NCBI GenBank assembly: GCA_964023205.1
Contig: OZ026844.1
Span: forward strand, 8,160,416 to 8,224,415
Direction of reading: 5' to 3'
Origin: Lutraria lutraria
Lineage: Eukaryota > Mollusca > Bivalvia > Venerida > Mactridae
DNA length: 64,000 nt
Below the pieces are notes generated by a model. It was not told where the DNA came from. It ran no database searches and saw only the letters and a program-made list of their open reading frames with translations. The translations under genes were made by a program, and so were the position numbers. Shown piece by piece: positions 42,001 through 46,936 of the stretch (the stretch's first letter is position 1; every line of letters begins with the position of its first letter).

Positions 42001-45000
42001 CAAGTGTCGAAGGCAAATAGCAGCGATTGAAATTTACATCCGAAACATTACATAGGTTTGAAGCATACAGTTGTATTAAACTTTACTTGGCGCCAACCCA
42101 AAAATTCTTACAGCAAAATCCACAGAAGGAAATTATTTAGGACGAATTGCACCCCCAAGGAAAAAAAATATGGTAAATAGAAGAAAAAATATTTTTGGTC
42201 AAGTAGGTGTAAACATGACTTATTTTTTCTACCATTACTTGATTGGATATAAAAAGTTGTATTATTTTATACAAGAGGAACTGTTCTCAGCAAACAAGCA
42301 CAGGGGCTGGTTTTAAAACTTAATCCCTATGGAATCAATTAAGTAGCTTTTTATCAGGTTCAAGGTTAAGGGATATCGAGAGTATCGTCCTAGTATCCTG
42401 TGATAAAAAATTTTCAACACAAATAAATTCCTGACAGAATTACTGGATGACAAATACTATCCATTCACATTAAACATTATAATATACAGTGAAACCTGTG
42501 TGTGTGGTCACATCCATATAAAGGTAACCTGTGAATAAAGGTCATTCATTTAAAAACCATCATTAATAACTTGACCTCCAGATAAAGACCACCTATCAAT
42601 AAAGGCCACATGGTGACTTTCCCAAGGGTGACCTTTGTTCAAAGATTTGACTGTATAATGTACATGGAGACAGCTAGCTGAACAGCAGAAGGTATATACA
42701 TGTATCATTATATATACATCATTATTACACTACATACAGTTACATGTACTTTGATATAAGCAATCAAAGTTAATCATCATTATGGGTGTATGTGGTTATG
42801 TGATGGGGTAATATACAAGATATTACTTAGGATTACCCCACCCATTAATATTACATGTATTACCCCACCCACTCAGACAGACAGTGAGGTTTACTATTTA
42901 CATATCACCATTAAGAATGCATCAATCATACTGAAGTACAGATGAAACATAACAACTACATCAGTAACCAAGGGTAAAAAATGACAAAGATTTATATGAA
43001 AATGTTATCTAAGCTCATCTGAGCTTGAGTGATGACTTCTTTTACTTTATATGGTAACCTACATTATAAAGTGCACAGAATTGTGGTATCTAGCCCACTG
43101 TATCAGCATATTAGGCAATTTGTTACAAAAACAACCCACTCGATGTTTTTAAACTTGAAGGATTTTTTCTAGACATTGTGATGATGCGAAACAACATACT
43201 TATGTCTTACCGGTACTTTCAAATTCCACACAGGAGTTACCAAACCTGTCTGGCCTTTCTATAATCAGATATGACAATTAATAGGAGTCTGAAGGTTAAA
43301 TTAAAACCAGACATGCATTGATATTCCCCTGACCCTAAATTTTTCAATTAATTGCATCAATGATAAAACCATCAAAATTAACCAACTGTTAAAGAATTCA
43401 GCTGCATTCAGCAGATGAGGCAGCTTAACCTATTCAATGCTGGAACGGAAACCGCAAAAAAAGTGCTATCAGGATAGAGCCAGACAGCCAGTGTATACTC
43501 ATGCAGTCAGACCAGGCTCTTTACTACTGAGTGATTAACTTCTAAATTATCATTGTGATATCCCTTAAATTCATAATGGCCTGTTCCAAGATAGAAGTTG
43601 GACAAGTCCATTCAGGAAATTCAGGGGGTTAAAAACAGATAATATTATCAACATCTATCATTATGAAGGAATGTACTGAGTCAGCACTTATTCCATAGGC
43701 ATTTCTTTCGCAAATAAAATATAAATTCCTTCAGGATGTTTTTATAAATAAAAATTCATGAATATCAATAAGAATTCTTCTATCATGTTTTTTTAAAAAA
43801 AAACATCATGGTATAAACGCAAAGCTGACAGGTGTTTGTAATGTAATTGATAAAGGGTAGGTAACTCTAAACAGACCATTTACAACAACAACACTACATT
43901 AATTGTTTAATCAATGTTCACTTTATTGTAGTAGCAGCTAGTATAGTAATTCAAATGAAGATAGATTCGTTAGTGTACATTACCCGCTTACTCTAACTGT
44001 TGTTTTTGATAGAATGGTCGCATTACTCAAAAAAATTTTTTAAGAGTTGTTACTTAATTAATCATAATACTCAAAAACAGGGTTTTTTGCGTCAAAAGAG
44101 TTGAAAATGTGAAAACATCCAAAACCTTGAGGCAACAATAAGGGACCATGCTTGTTATAAATCTTAGTATGGTTTATACATTATATGATCATCCTTGAAA
44201 AAATGTTTGTTTGTGGTTACTGTACCCAGAAAACATTTAGTGGGTAGGTAGGCAGGAAAAATGTCTTTTTACAGCATATTGAACCCAAAATACATGTCAG
44301 AATGCTATTTACATAATACAGGGAAAAAATTACCCAAGAACCCCCCCCCCCCCCAAAAAAAGTTTGGTGGGGACATTTTTGATGAGTAGGCAGTTTATCC
44401 CCAAACCAGATATTTTATAAGGATGGCCAACTGAAACATCTTTGTTTGAAAGGGATCTGAACTTTATGAGTTTCTTCTGGAAGATCTGTATACTTAGATA
44501 TTCAGTATCTTAGAAGTTTAATGTATGAGAGGTTCTTACCTGTGGTATATCAAGCCATTTCTCAGCAGCATCCAAGGCTTCCTTAGCATTCTTCTTGGCT
44601 TTCTTGGGGTCCCAGTCTTCCCAGTCAGGACACAAACCTACAAAACATTGAACCAGTCAGTTAACAAATGGGAACCAGTCAATCTGAACCAGTCATTTAA
44701 GATACACAACAAATGGGAACCAGTTGATCTGAACCAGTCATTTAAGATACACAACAATTGGGAACCAGTTGATCTGAACCAGTCATTTAAGATACACAAC
44801 AAATGGAAACCAGTCAGTTATGACGCACATCAAACAGGAACCAGTCAATCTATATAAAACCTACAGGGCAGAAATCAGACTGTGGGACAGAACGTCATCA
44901 GTCACATACTGCACTCCACAAATGGGAAGTTCAACAGATATTTGAAGTAAATCAGGGGGGAGAACTCTGGTAGCAATACTGAGGCAAGTCCAGGTTTCAA

Positions 45001-46936
45001 GCTATGGGTGCGTGTAATATTTAGGAATTGAATGCTATTTCATTTAAATGATATTTCATTTCTATCTATGGTCGGGGATTAAATGGGGTGTGCGAGCCGG
45101 ATGCACTCAGGAGAGGTTGCACTGTATATATTATGAATAGAATCATGATGTCAAGGCACACAGTGCAATTTATCCATGCAGCACGGTGGAACAAATTATC
45201 AACACATACTAATTGATATAATTGGCATAATAATATAATCAATGCTAGCAAAGAGGAATCTGCGAAAATTATCAATTACGGAGACAAATTTCCTGGGTGA
45301 CAAATTGTTGCAGAAAACTCACAGAGTTAGCAATAACTGAACACTTTCAGATAATCAGTGGAACACAAAAACTACAGAGGGTCTGAAATAGACTGGAATG
45401 ATTCCTATTTCAACAATAGCTTTTTCACAGGAATGGCTAATACCCACCCCCACACAAACCATTTTTAGCCATATCAGACGGATGTGCAGACACACATACA
45501 AGGCGCACCAGCATACCTCCCTTATACTTTGTTTATGGGGGTATAATGAAATATATTCAAAATGCAATGAAGTACAATCTTGACTAATCATTAAGAATTT
45601 GTACAGGTGGCAAATGAGAAAGATAATAGGTTCATCTGCCATAAGAATATAAAACCAGGCAAGCATTTTATTTCAGCCAGGTTAAGCAGGTTCTTATCGC
45701 AAACCCTATGTACATATAACAACACAACTTAGTCGGCAGGTGTTTGATATACATAAACAGCTATCTTAACTTCATTCATTTTATATCCGAACTTATTCCA
45801 AGGAAAAGTGGTAAGAAACCAGGTCTAAGCCTCATTTAAGCCCTGGAAAAGCTGGTAGGGAGAGAAACATGTCAAACTCAGCATCCAGCATTTATTTTCA
45901 TTGAGATACTGCATGTACTTACACACATAGAGCAGGATTTTGTACATAAGCCATACTTTGTTTACTTAATGGACACTTGATACTGGTACAAGTGGATTAA
46001 GTGTGAAATACAAGTGGTCAGGAAGTCATGCAAACTATGCAGACATAAATATACAAACATTATGGTACGGAAATATGTAGCACCACAAATGTTTTGCATT
46101 ACAGTGACCATTTTATAGAAAAAATTAAGTGCACAACTTCTAAAGAACATAAACACTGAAAAAACATATACTTTAAAGTCACAAACAAAAATAAATCTTT
46201 TCAGCGATTTGATAGATAAAATATGGGGTCTTCAACAGAATTTTCAATTTCAGTGGTGGGTGGGGTTCATTTAATTACTGCTTTCCTCTTTCAATTTGAC
46301 ATTAATAAATATAACTTACTGAAGTCTTGTATGGTATACATGATAAGGTAAACGACTGAATAAGTAATATCATGTACCATTCATACATTTTATTGCACAT
46401 ACATCATTATATTTTTATGATGATTTTGTGTCACATCAAGTTCATAATATTTGAATATTATTGTATGAGGATACAGGACAATGACCAAAAAGGCAGACAT
46501 AACAAAGCGACTGATCAATATTTAGGGCAAACACAACTAAAATAGAGAGAACCTGTCCATATAGAATCTTTGAACAAATGTTTGTATATATAAGTTAACA
46601 GCTCTACTACAGATGTTCAATCAGAGAAGCAAAAAATGTTAATTCCAGCAAAAAATTCAAAAGTTGTTGCCATGACAACCATACCTGGAGCAAGAGCATC
46701 AACCAAAGCACCAATGGCTTTGCCATTATTCCAGTCAGTGGTGAAATTCTTGATGGGCAAGTCTGGTACTTTGCCCTGGATCCAGTTGAGCAACCTTTGT
46801 TTTGGTGTCGGCCCGCCTTCTTGGGGCTGTGGTTCTTCCCCTTCCCACATTGGCATGGAGATAGAGTAATGCAAAATAAGGGTCCATATTAAACCAAGGA
46901 TCAGCTTCAGTTTGCTGTCTACAATATCACCAGAGT
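2804..46936 (-). CDS. FLN: Filamin gene, partial (end of CH1 to repeat 15), 36 exons
   Basis: Filamins are dimeric actin cross-linkers: an N-terminal actin-binding domain (CH1 plus CH2) followed by a rod of about 96-residue Ig-like repeats that bind integrins, GTPase regulators and other partners. Here 36 minus-strand exons join in one frame (9,464 nt, 3,154 full codons) with matching phases and GT-AG sites throughout. The order is CH1 end, CH2, repeats 1-6, eighteen extra repeat-8-like domains, then repeats equivalent to vertebrate 8, 9 and 11-15. The gene is cut at both ends: the start of CH1 lies right of the window and repeats 16-24 with the dimerisation domain lie to the left. With those parts I estimate roughly 4,200 residues, against about 2,650 for a vertebrate filamin. 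Repeat numbers come from my memory of vertebrate filamin A. Paralogue identity (A, B or C) cannot be assigned in an invertebrate. Confidence 0.95.
3358..3547 (-). CDS. FLN: Filamin exon w35: rest of repeat 14
   Basis: Phase 0 to 1, acceptor AAATAG|AGACC (the alternative AG two bases further in would break the frame), donor ACAG|GTAAGT. Reads [40 protein letters not shown] and [24 protein letters not shown] is shared with vertebrate repeat 14-15, which fixes the numbering. Confidence 0.95.
3942..4098 (-). CDS. FLN: Filamin exon w34: repeat 14, first part
   Basis: Phase 2 to 0, acceptor TTTTCAG, donor CCAG|GTAATT. Reads [40 protein letters not shown] and DVDVVIQ. Corresponds to vertebrate repeat 14 (GVPASLPVEFTIDAKDAG). 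The GPG signature is SGDG here. A 34-36 bp minisatellite starts about 25 nt upstream of the acceptor. Confidence 0.93.
4121..4300. repeat. Minisatellite, 34-36 bp x 5, next to exon w34 acceptor
   Basis: Units of 'ctactcttcattatggagat' followed by 'aaaaatacatatg'. The first unit lies about 25 nt upstream of the exon w34 acceptor in gene orientation. Confidence 0.85.
4459..4585 (-). CDS. FLN: Filamin exon w33: rest of repeat 13
   Basis: Phase 1 to 2, acceptor TTGATAG, donor ACAG|GTAAAA. Reads [40 protein letters not shown], with the Ser of the SPF signature split across the following intron. This is the only phase-2 junction in the visible gene. Confidence 0.94.
4999..5169 (-). CDS. FLN: Filamin exon w32: end of repeat 12, start of repeat 13
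   Basis: Phase 1 to 1, acceptor GTCCAG, donor ACTG|GTAAGT. Reads [40 protein letters not shown] and [12 protein letters not shown]. Matches the vertebrate repeat 13 start (KCSGPGL, FQVDTSKAGVAPLQV). Confidence 0.95.
5633..5795. mobile_element. Second MITE-like family, one copy with inverted ends
   Basis: TACAGTACAACCTCTCCAGA at the left and GGAGAGGTTCCACTGTA at the right are near-perfect inverted ends around a non-coding 130-bp interior. A related right end occurs at about 45105-45128 (GGAGAGGTTGCACTGTA). Confidence 0.6.
6185..6420. repeat. Dispersed repeat F copy 1
   Basis: Partly matches 58855-59095 ('ctggacagcttcctcacaca', 'cagagaccatgcac', 'cagaggacccctggaga'). Probably an old SINE-like element. 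It ends about 30 nt from the donor side of exon w31. Confidence 0.45.
6451..6774 (-). CDS. FLN: Filamin exon w31: end of repeat 11, most of repeat 12
   Basis: Phase 1 to 1, acceptor TTCCAG, donor CCAG|GTAAAT. Reads [75 protein letters not shown]. Matches vertebrate repeats 11-12 (CDPSRVRVHGPG, LAVEGPSEAKMSC). Confidence 0.95.
7406..7579 (-). CDS. FLN: Filamin exon w30: repeat 11-like domain, first part
   Basis: Phase 1 to 1, acceptor TTATAG, donor CAAG|GTATGA. Reads [53 protein letters not shown]. This matches vertebrate repeat 11 (GVF, FSVDAR, YKVEYTPYEEG), not repeat 10, so repeat 10 appears to be missing between here and exon w29. Confidence 0.95.
8429..9010 (-). CDS. FLN: Filamin exon w29: repeat 8, repeat 9, start of next repeat
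   Basis: A 582-nt exon, phase 1 to 1, the 3' anchor of the array. Its first domain is array-like ([36 protein letters not shown]) but continues without an intron into a canonical repeat: [60 protein letters not shown]. That second domain matches vertebrate repeat 9, which shows the array descends from repeat 8. It ends [10 protein letters not shown] in the next repeat. Donor CCTG|GTAAAT. Confidence 0.96.
9198..9482 (-). CDS. FLN: Filamin array exon a18 (95-codon Ig domain, last one-domain exon)
   Basis: Reads [80 protein letters not shown] and VKVSGLDE. Its donor GAAC|GTTAGT is the only array donor with T at +3, a weaker site. The next intron is only 187 nt, the shortest in the array region. 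Confidence 0.94.
10810..11094 (-). CDS. FLN: Filamin array exon a17 (95-codon Ig domain)
   Basis: Reads [80 protein letters not shown] and VEVMGLDT. Close to consensus. Donor ACTC|GTAAGT. Followed by the longest array intron (1,327 nt). Confidence 0.95.
11877..12161 (-). CDS. FLN: Filamin array exon a16 (95-codon Ig domain)
   Basis: Reads [80 protein letters not shown] and VTVTGLET. Closest to a15 and a17. Donor ACTC|GTAAGT. Confidence 0.95.
13402..13686 (-). CDS. FLN: Filamin array exon a15 (95-codon Ig domain)
   Basis: Reads [80 protein letters not shown] and VTVKGLEK. Very similar to a16 and a17, which suggests recent duplication at the 3' end of the array. Donor AAGC|GTAAGT. Confidence 0.95.
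14745..15029 (-). CDS. FLN: Filamin array exon a14 (95-codon Ig domain)
   Basis: Reads [80 protein letters not shown] and [13 protein letters not shown] is replaced by KGPTTPY. The following 1,058-nt intron contains the GC-rich patch described at 14338-14400. Donor AAGC|GTAAGT. Confidence 0.94.
15525..15809 (-). CDS. FLN: Filamin array exon a13 (95-codon Ig domain)
   Basis: Reads [76 protein letters not shown] and LEVKGLEK. The usual GE of GExR is DE, and SPF is SPV. A second Cys (VICTN) lies on strand B. Donor AAAC|GTAAGT. Confidence 0.94.
16606..16890 (-). CDS. FLN: Filamin array exon a12 (95-codon Ig domain)
   Basis: Reads [80 protein letters not shown] and VEVSGLDK. Keeps all array signatures, with NPNG for NPKG. 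Donor AAAC|GTAAGT. Confidence 0.94.
17275..17550 (-). CDS. FLN: Filamin array exon a11 (92-codon Ig domain, shortest)
   Basis: Reads [80 protein letters not shown] and VEVKGLET. Three residues are missing from the A-B turn (VTGGKPD), and Gly replaces the strand-B Cys. Donor ACTC|GTAAGT. Confidence 0.93.
17747..18031 (-). CDS. FLN: Filamin array exon a10 (95-codon Ig domain)
   Basis: Close to the array consensus: [76 protein letters not shown] and VTVKGLES. Groups with a11 and a15-a18. Donor TCTC|GTAAGT. Confidence 0.94.
18329..18451. mobile_element. MITE-like element copy 1 (internally deleted)
   Basis: Ends are related to ACAGTCAAACCTG and CAGGTTTGACTGT, with interior 'aacaaaggtcaccctt' and 'ggcctttatt' segments. 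Shorter than the other copies. It is in the a9-a10 intron. Confidence 0.6.
18508..18804 (-). CDS. FLN: Filamin array exon a9 (99-codon Ig domain, A-B insertion)
   Basis: Reads [75 protein letters not shown] and IEVKGLEK. About four extra residues (NKFAPEP region) sit before the strand-B Cys. NPKGR and PDSP link it to a4/a6. Donor AAAC|GTAAGT. Confidence 0.93.
18972..19085 (-). mobile_element. SINE-B copy 3, truncated
   Basis: Tail half of the same family ('tttacgccccttttcaatag', 'accattgttcctgggaagta') within the a8-a9 intron. Confidence 0.6.
19188..19466 (-). CDS. FLN: Filamin array exon a8 (93-codon Ig domain)
   Basis: Reads [74 protein letters not shown] and IEVEGLDT. The usual SPF signature before the last strand is SEF, and the PEGY Tyr is replaced (PDGEE). 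The intron upstream is only 191 nt. Donor ACTC|GTAAGT. Confidence 0.93.
19658..19939 (-). CDS. FLN: Filamin array exon a7 (94-codon Ig domain)
   Basis: Reads [75 protein letters not shown] and VKVKGLEK. It is closest to a5, so a4-a5 and a6-a7 look like one two-exon block duplicated. Donor AAAC|GTAAGT. Confidence 0.93.
20153..20434 (-). CDS. FLN: Filamin array exon a6 (94-codon Ig domain, no strand-B Cys)
   Basis: Reads [71 protein letters not shown] and VTVTGLET. The Cys that nearly all array domains carry in DAPC is Val here. Sister of a4. Donor ACAC|GTAAGT. Confidence 0.93.
20774..20860 (-). CDS. FLN: Filamin array linker exon (29 codons, Lys/Pro/Ala-rich)
   Basis: A symmetric 87-nt phase 1-1 exon, acceptor TTTCAG, donor ACTC|GTAAGT. 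It reads [20 protein letters not shown] then GVTVKGLET. With the end of a5 it makes an extended, probably unstructured linker of about 40 residues, before returning to the array's standard VTVKGLET-P junction. Skipping it would stay in frame but remove the VKGLET end, so it is a good candidate for regulated inclusion. It may be a hinge analogue. Confidence 0.88.
20982..21162. mobile_element. MITE-like element copy 2
   Basis: About 180 bp with inverted ends (AAGTCAAACCT and CACAGGTTTGACTGTAT) and repeated interior 'aaaggccaccc' / 'ggcctttattcacagg' motifs. In the a5-to-linker-exon intron. Confidence 0.7.
21238..21522 (-). CDS. FLN: Filamin array exon a5 (95-codon Ig domain without its own end linker)
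   Basis: Reads [75 protein letters not shown]. It does not end in VKGLE; it runs into a Lys/Pro tail ([13 protein letters not shown]) and uses a G-type donor GATG|GTAAGT, unlike every other array exon. The missing VKGLET end is supplied by the next exon. It pairs with a7 (LGETRxV, TKD, PEGY, FTPK). Confidence 0.93.
22099..22380 (-). CDS. FLN: Filamin array exon a4 (94-codon Ig domain)
   Basis: Reads [76 protein letters not shown] and [14 protein letters not shown] and the WD pair are shared with a6, its likely sister. A 20-bp tandem repeat starts about 30 nt upstream of its acceptor. Donor AAAC|GTAAGT. Confidence 0.93.
22411..22468. repeat. Tandem 20-bp repeat near exon a4 acceptor
   Basis: CATTGACCTTCATAAATTTA repeated nearly three times with no mismatch in the first two units. 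It starts 30 nt upstream of the a4 acceptor. Confidence 0.85.
22495..22828 (-). mobile_element. SINE-C copy 1, full length (tRNA-derived)
   Basis: Minus-strand head GACTGAGTGGTAATGCGCTG with a B-box-like GTCATGGGTTAGATTC, and a body with 'cagagccgccccagagaggg' on the plus strand. It lies in the a3-a4 intron. A second copy is at 57531-57800. Confidence 0.65.
22905..23213 (-). CDS. FLN: Filamin array exon a3 (103-codon Ig domain, longest)
   Basis: Reads [58 protein letters not shown]. It is the longest array exon because of a Gly/Lys-rich extension ([16 protein letters not shown]) before VKGLDT, which lengthens the interdomain linker. A Trp replaces the usual Phe in [10 protein letters not shown]. 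Donor ACAC|GTAAGT. Confidence 0.93.
23343..23533. repeat. Dispersed repeat D copy 1
   Basis: Shares 'acaagagcactgcaagcggt', 'ttatgagctacattaaagtt' and 'gactttttcttcgaaaacag' with 35100-35293 in the same orientation. Family unknown; no ORF. It lies in the a2-a3 intron. Confidence 0.6.
23706..23993 (-). CDS. FLN: Filamin array exon a2 (96-codon Ig domain)
   Basis: Reads [67 protein letters not shown] and IEVKGLDK. It shares TPKxKTVE with a3, which suggests those two are sister duplicates. Donor AAAC|GTAAGC. Lys-rich at the A-B turn. Confidence 0.93.
24073..24105 (-). CDS. Candidate 33-nt microexon between array exons a1 and a2
   Basis: TTGCAG|GAATAA and GATG|GTAAGT bracket a 33-nt open segment. 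It is phase 1 on both sides, compatible with a1 and a2, and would read [12 protein letters not shown] across the junctions. Both splice sites match consensus well. The encoded peptide resembles nothing I recognise and would sit in the linker between two Ig domains. This is weakly supported, since such short matches arise by chance. Confidence 0.25.
24438..24722 (-). CDS. FLN: Filamin array exon a1 (95-codon Ig domain)
   Basis: First and one of the most diverged array members. It starts [20 protein letters not shown] with TENR in place of the usual GExR, then [35 protein letters not shown] and VVVRGLET. Donor ACTC|GTAAGT. The C'-D segment lacks the ELPTKK motif ([12 protein letters not shown] instead). 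Phase 1-1. Confidence 0.92.
25451..25675 (-). CDS. FLN: Filamin exon w9: rest of repeat 6, 5' anchor of the array
   Basis: Phase 1 to 1, acceptor TGTAG, donor ACTC|GTAAGC. It encodes [40 protein letters not shown], and closes with [16 protein letters not shown]. Its last stretch, [13 protein letters not shown], resembles the start of vertebrate repeat 8 (LDLSKIKVSGLG), not repeat 7, so repeat 7 seems absent. It shares the C at the last exonic base with the array exons. Spliced straight to exon w29 (9010) it would give an array-free filamin in frame. Confidence 0.94.
26471..26591 (-). CDS. FLN: Filamin exon w8: start of repeat 6
   Basis: Phase 0 to 1, acceptor CTCTAG, donor CCTG|GTAATG. It reads [40 protein letters not shown], matching the vertebrate repeat 6 start ([19 protein letters not shown]). 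Confidence 0.95.
26727..26838 (-). mobile_element. SINE-B copy 2, truncated
   Basis: Matches the tail half of the element at 32826-33062 ('tttatgcccctctccaataa', 'cagttcacctaaccattgtt'), without the tRNA-like head. It ends 30 nt from the donor of exon w7. Confidence 0.6.
26868..27319 (-). CDS. FLN: Filamin exon w7: rest of repeat 4 and all of repeat 5
   Basis: The largest 5' exon, phase 1 to 0, acceptor TTGATAG, donor CAGG|GTAAGA. It encodes [40 protein letters not shown], then repeat 5 from [20 protein letters not shown] to [12 protein letters not shown]. Conservation with vertebrate repeats 4-5 is very high ([24 protein letters not shown]), which makes this the firmest anchor for the identification. 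Confidence 0.97.
27683..27946 (-). CDS. FLN: Filamin exon w6: rest of repeat 3, start of repeat 4
   Basis: Phase 1 to 1, acceptor CATTCAG, donor CTTG|GTAAGT. Repeat 3 closes with [20 protein letters not shown], and repeat 4 opens with [20 protein letters not shown] and [10 protein letters not shown]. This matches the vertebrate repeat 4 start ([22 protein letters not shown]). Confidence 0.95.
28093..28327 (-). mobile_element. SINE-A copy 3
   Basis: A nearly full copy within the intron between exons w5 and w6: tail tttatttattt, body 'aagttttcctggacagtatt', and a tRNA-like head reading TGGTCCGGTGGTTAGTGCCC on the minus strand. Confidence 0.7.
28416..28757 (-). CDS. FLN: Filamin exon w5: rest of repeat 2, start of repeat 3
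   Basis: Phase 1 to 1, acceptor TTTATAG, donor CCAG|GTATGA. It encodes [20 protein letters not shown], the strand C-G core of repeat 2 ending [17 protein letters not shown], then repeat 3 from [20 protein letters not shown] to KVQIIGPG. The GRGIQP variant in place of GPGLE is also found at this position in vertebrate repeat 3, which anchors the repeat numbering. Confidence 0.95.
29416..29597. mobile_element. MITE-like element copy 3
   Basis: Opposite orientation to copy 2: 'gccacctccaaataaaggcc' at the left and 'cacaggtttgaccgtatat' at the right. In the intron between exons w4 and w5. Confidence 0.7.
30531..30581 (-). CDS. Candidate 51-nt cassette microexon in repeat 2
   Basis: On the minus strand ATCATCAG|G starts, and TTCTG|GTAAGA ends, a 51-nt open segment. 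It is phase 1 at both sides, matching exons w4 and w5. It would insert 17 residues reading about [17 protein letters not shown] between FEVFTK and DAGKGAVEV, a loop of repeat 2. The internal duplication ([11 protein letters not shown]) and Pro/Lys/Thr/Ser content look like a flexible insert. The polypyrimidine tract is weak. The length, phase and strong donor are suggestive, but no transcript supports it. Confidence 0.4.
32001..32241 (-). CDS. FLN: Filamin exon w4: rest of repeat 1, start of repeat 2
   Basis: Phase 0 to 1, acceptor TTTTCAG, donor AAAG|GTATGA. It encodes [20 protein letters not shown] and the repeat 1 end signature [12 protein letters not shown], then opens repeat 2 with [20 protein letters not shown] and FEVFTK. 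The alternating SPY/SPF and GPGLE signatures are typical of filamin repeats. The 3.2 kb intron that follows contains a candidate 51-nt microexon. Confidence 0.95.
32515..32781 (-). CDS. FLN: Filamin exon w3: end of CH2 and start of repeat 1
   Basis: Phase 0 to 0, acceptor TTTACAG, donor AAA|GTAAGT. It begins [20 protein letters not shown] and completes CH2 with [17 protein letters not shown], one of the most conserved filamin stretches. It then opens rod repeat 1 with [20 protein letters not shown]. The join to exon w2 is contiguous with vertebrate CH2, so the 11.8 kb between them is a true intron with no missing coding exon. Confidence 0.96.
32826..33062 (-). mobile_element. SINE-B copy 1, full length (tRNA-derived)
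   Basis: The minus strand starts with a tRNA-like head (ATGGTTGAGTGGTTAAAGTT; B-box-like GAGTTTGAGCCC) and runs through a body sharing 'cctgggaagaaccagtacta' with other copies, ending in a 'ttttacacccctttt' tail on the plus strand. It sits between the candidate internal first exon and exon w3. Confidence 0.65.
33392..33424 (-). CDS. Candidate alternative first exon (filamin without actin-binding domain)
   Basis: A GC-rich patch in an AT-rich intron reads [11 protein letters not shown] on the minus strand and is followed by GTGAGG, a plausible donor. The ATG has A at -3 and G at +4, and an in-frame TAA lies two codons upstream, so this would be an initiator exon and not an internal one. It ends in phase 0, exactly what exon w3 (starting 32781) needs. 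Splicing would give a protein that begins inside CH2 at LIQPEEM, lacking CH1 and most of CH2. There is no transcript evidence, and a 33-nt open stretch could be chance. Confidence 0.4.
35100..35293. repeat. Dispersed repeat D copy 2
   Basis: Second copy of the repeat at 23343-23533, about 190 bp, with the same ends ('acaagagagccgtaagtggt' to 'gaaaacagccaagcta'). Both copies are non-coding. Confidence 0.6.
38131..38313. mobile_element. MITE-like element copy 4
   Basis: AGTCAAACCTGTGTTAGCAG at the left and GCAGGTTTGACAGTAC at the right, with interior 'gaatgaaggccaccctgtga'. The best-preserved inverted ends. Confidence 0.75.
39286..39357 (+). tRNA. tRNA-like sequence, possibly a pseudogene
   Basis: 72 nt. 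The acceptor stem GCCCGAT pairs with ATTGGGT (two G-U pairs). There is an A-box-like GCTCAGTTGGTATAGCAT, a B-box-like GGGTTCGAGCCCT, and a T7 stretch a few bases after the 3' end as a pol III terminator. The anticodon arm (CTGACTTGCAAGCAGG) is one base short of a regular stem, and the D-stem has a mismatch, so it is probably a tRNA pseudogene or SINE head. The anticodon could be TGC (Ala) or GCA (Cys). Confidence 0.4.
40191..40440. repeat. Inverted repeat pair, left member
   Basis: Starts AGTGCTCGCCCCACTG and includes 'tggctttcttatcgtaatag' and 'ttagatggttagaatgcatc'. The reverse complement is at 51340-51560. Non-coding; probably two insertions of one element in opposite orientation. Confidence 0.6.
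41171..41370. mobile_element. MITE-like element copy 5
   Basis: Ends 'acaggcaaacctgtgaacaa' and 'acacaggcttgactgtattt'. The interior has an extra 'ggcctttattcacag' unit, making it the longest copy. Confidence 0.7.
42484..42656. mobile_element. MITE-like element copy 6
   Basis: Ends TACAGTGAAACCTGTG and AAGATTTGACTGTATA, interior 'gtgaataaaggtcattcatt'. The left side is somewhat diverged. Confidence 0.65.
44540..44637 (-). CDS. FLN: Filamin exon w2: middle of CH2
   Basis: A short 98-nt exon, phase 1 to 0, with acceptor TTTTGTAG and donor CACAG|GTAAGA. It continues CH2 with [20 protein letters not shown] and ends KWLDIPQ. It matches the vertebrate CH2 segment that follows ALVDSCAPG. A 45-bp minisatellite begins only about 15-20 nt upstream of its acceptor. 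Confidence 0.95.
44638..46684 (-). other. 2.0 kb filamin intron inside CH2
   Basis: Begins with the 45-bp minisatellite close to the acceptor of exon w2 and includes one end of a second inverted-repeat element around 45065-45128 (GGAGAGGTTGCACTGTA end). Otherwise I see no gene or RNA. Confidence 0.8.
44650..44835. repeat. Minisatellite, 45 bp x about 4, next to exon w2 acceptor
   Basis: Units of 'gggaaccagttgatctgaac' plus 'cagtcatttaagatacacaa'. It begins within about 15-20 nt of the exon w2 acceptor. It creates a spurious plus-strand ORF. Confidence 0.85.
46685..46936 (-). CDS. FLN: Filamin exon w1: end of CH1, start of CH2
   Basis: Enters in phase 1 after TTTCAG and leaves in phase 1 at CCAG|GTATGG. 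It encodes the near-invariant last helix of filamin CH1 ([18 protein letters not shown]), then the SMPMWEGEE linker, then the start of CH2 ([37 protein letters not shown]). Together CH1 and CH2 form the F-actin-binding domain. The acidic linker [11 protein letters not shown] is shorter than in vertebrate filamin A. The vertebrate exon boundary after LVSI falls at the same place, so the missing upstream exon should carry the rest of CH1 and end in phase 1. Confidence 0.96.

Larger units (their letters stand above)
32782..44539 (-). other. 11.8 kb filamin intron inside CH2
   Basis: Separates exons w3 and w2, whose proteins are contiguous in CH2. It holds SINE-B (32826-33062), the candidate first exon (33392-33424), a repeat-D copy (35100-35293), three MITE copies, a tRNA-like sequence (39286-39357), one half of an inverted repeat pair (40191-40440) and a C homopolymer near 44341. 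Long stretches, such as 33430-35090 and 35300-38130, show nothing I can identify. Confidence 0.85.

Noticed and set aside
44525..44857. 110-codon plus-strand open frame
   Set aside because: It is the complement of exon w2 continued through the 45-bp minisatellite, whose period is a multiple of three and so keeps a frame open.
45355..45666. 103-codon minus-strand open frame between exons w1 and w2
   Set aside because: Hydrophobic, Cys-rich chance-like composition; it does not match filamin, and CH2 is already contiguous without it.
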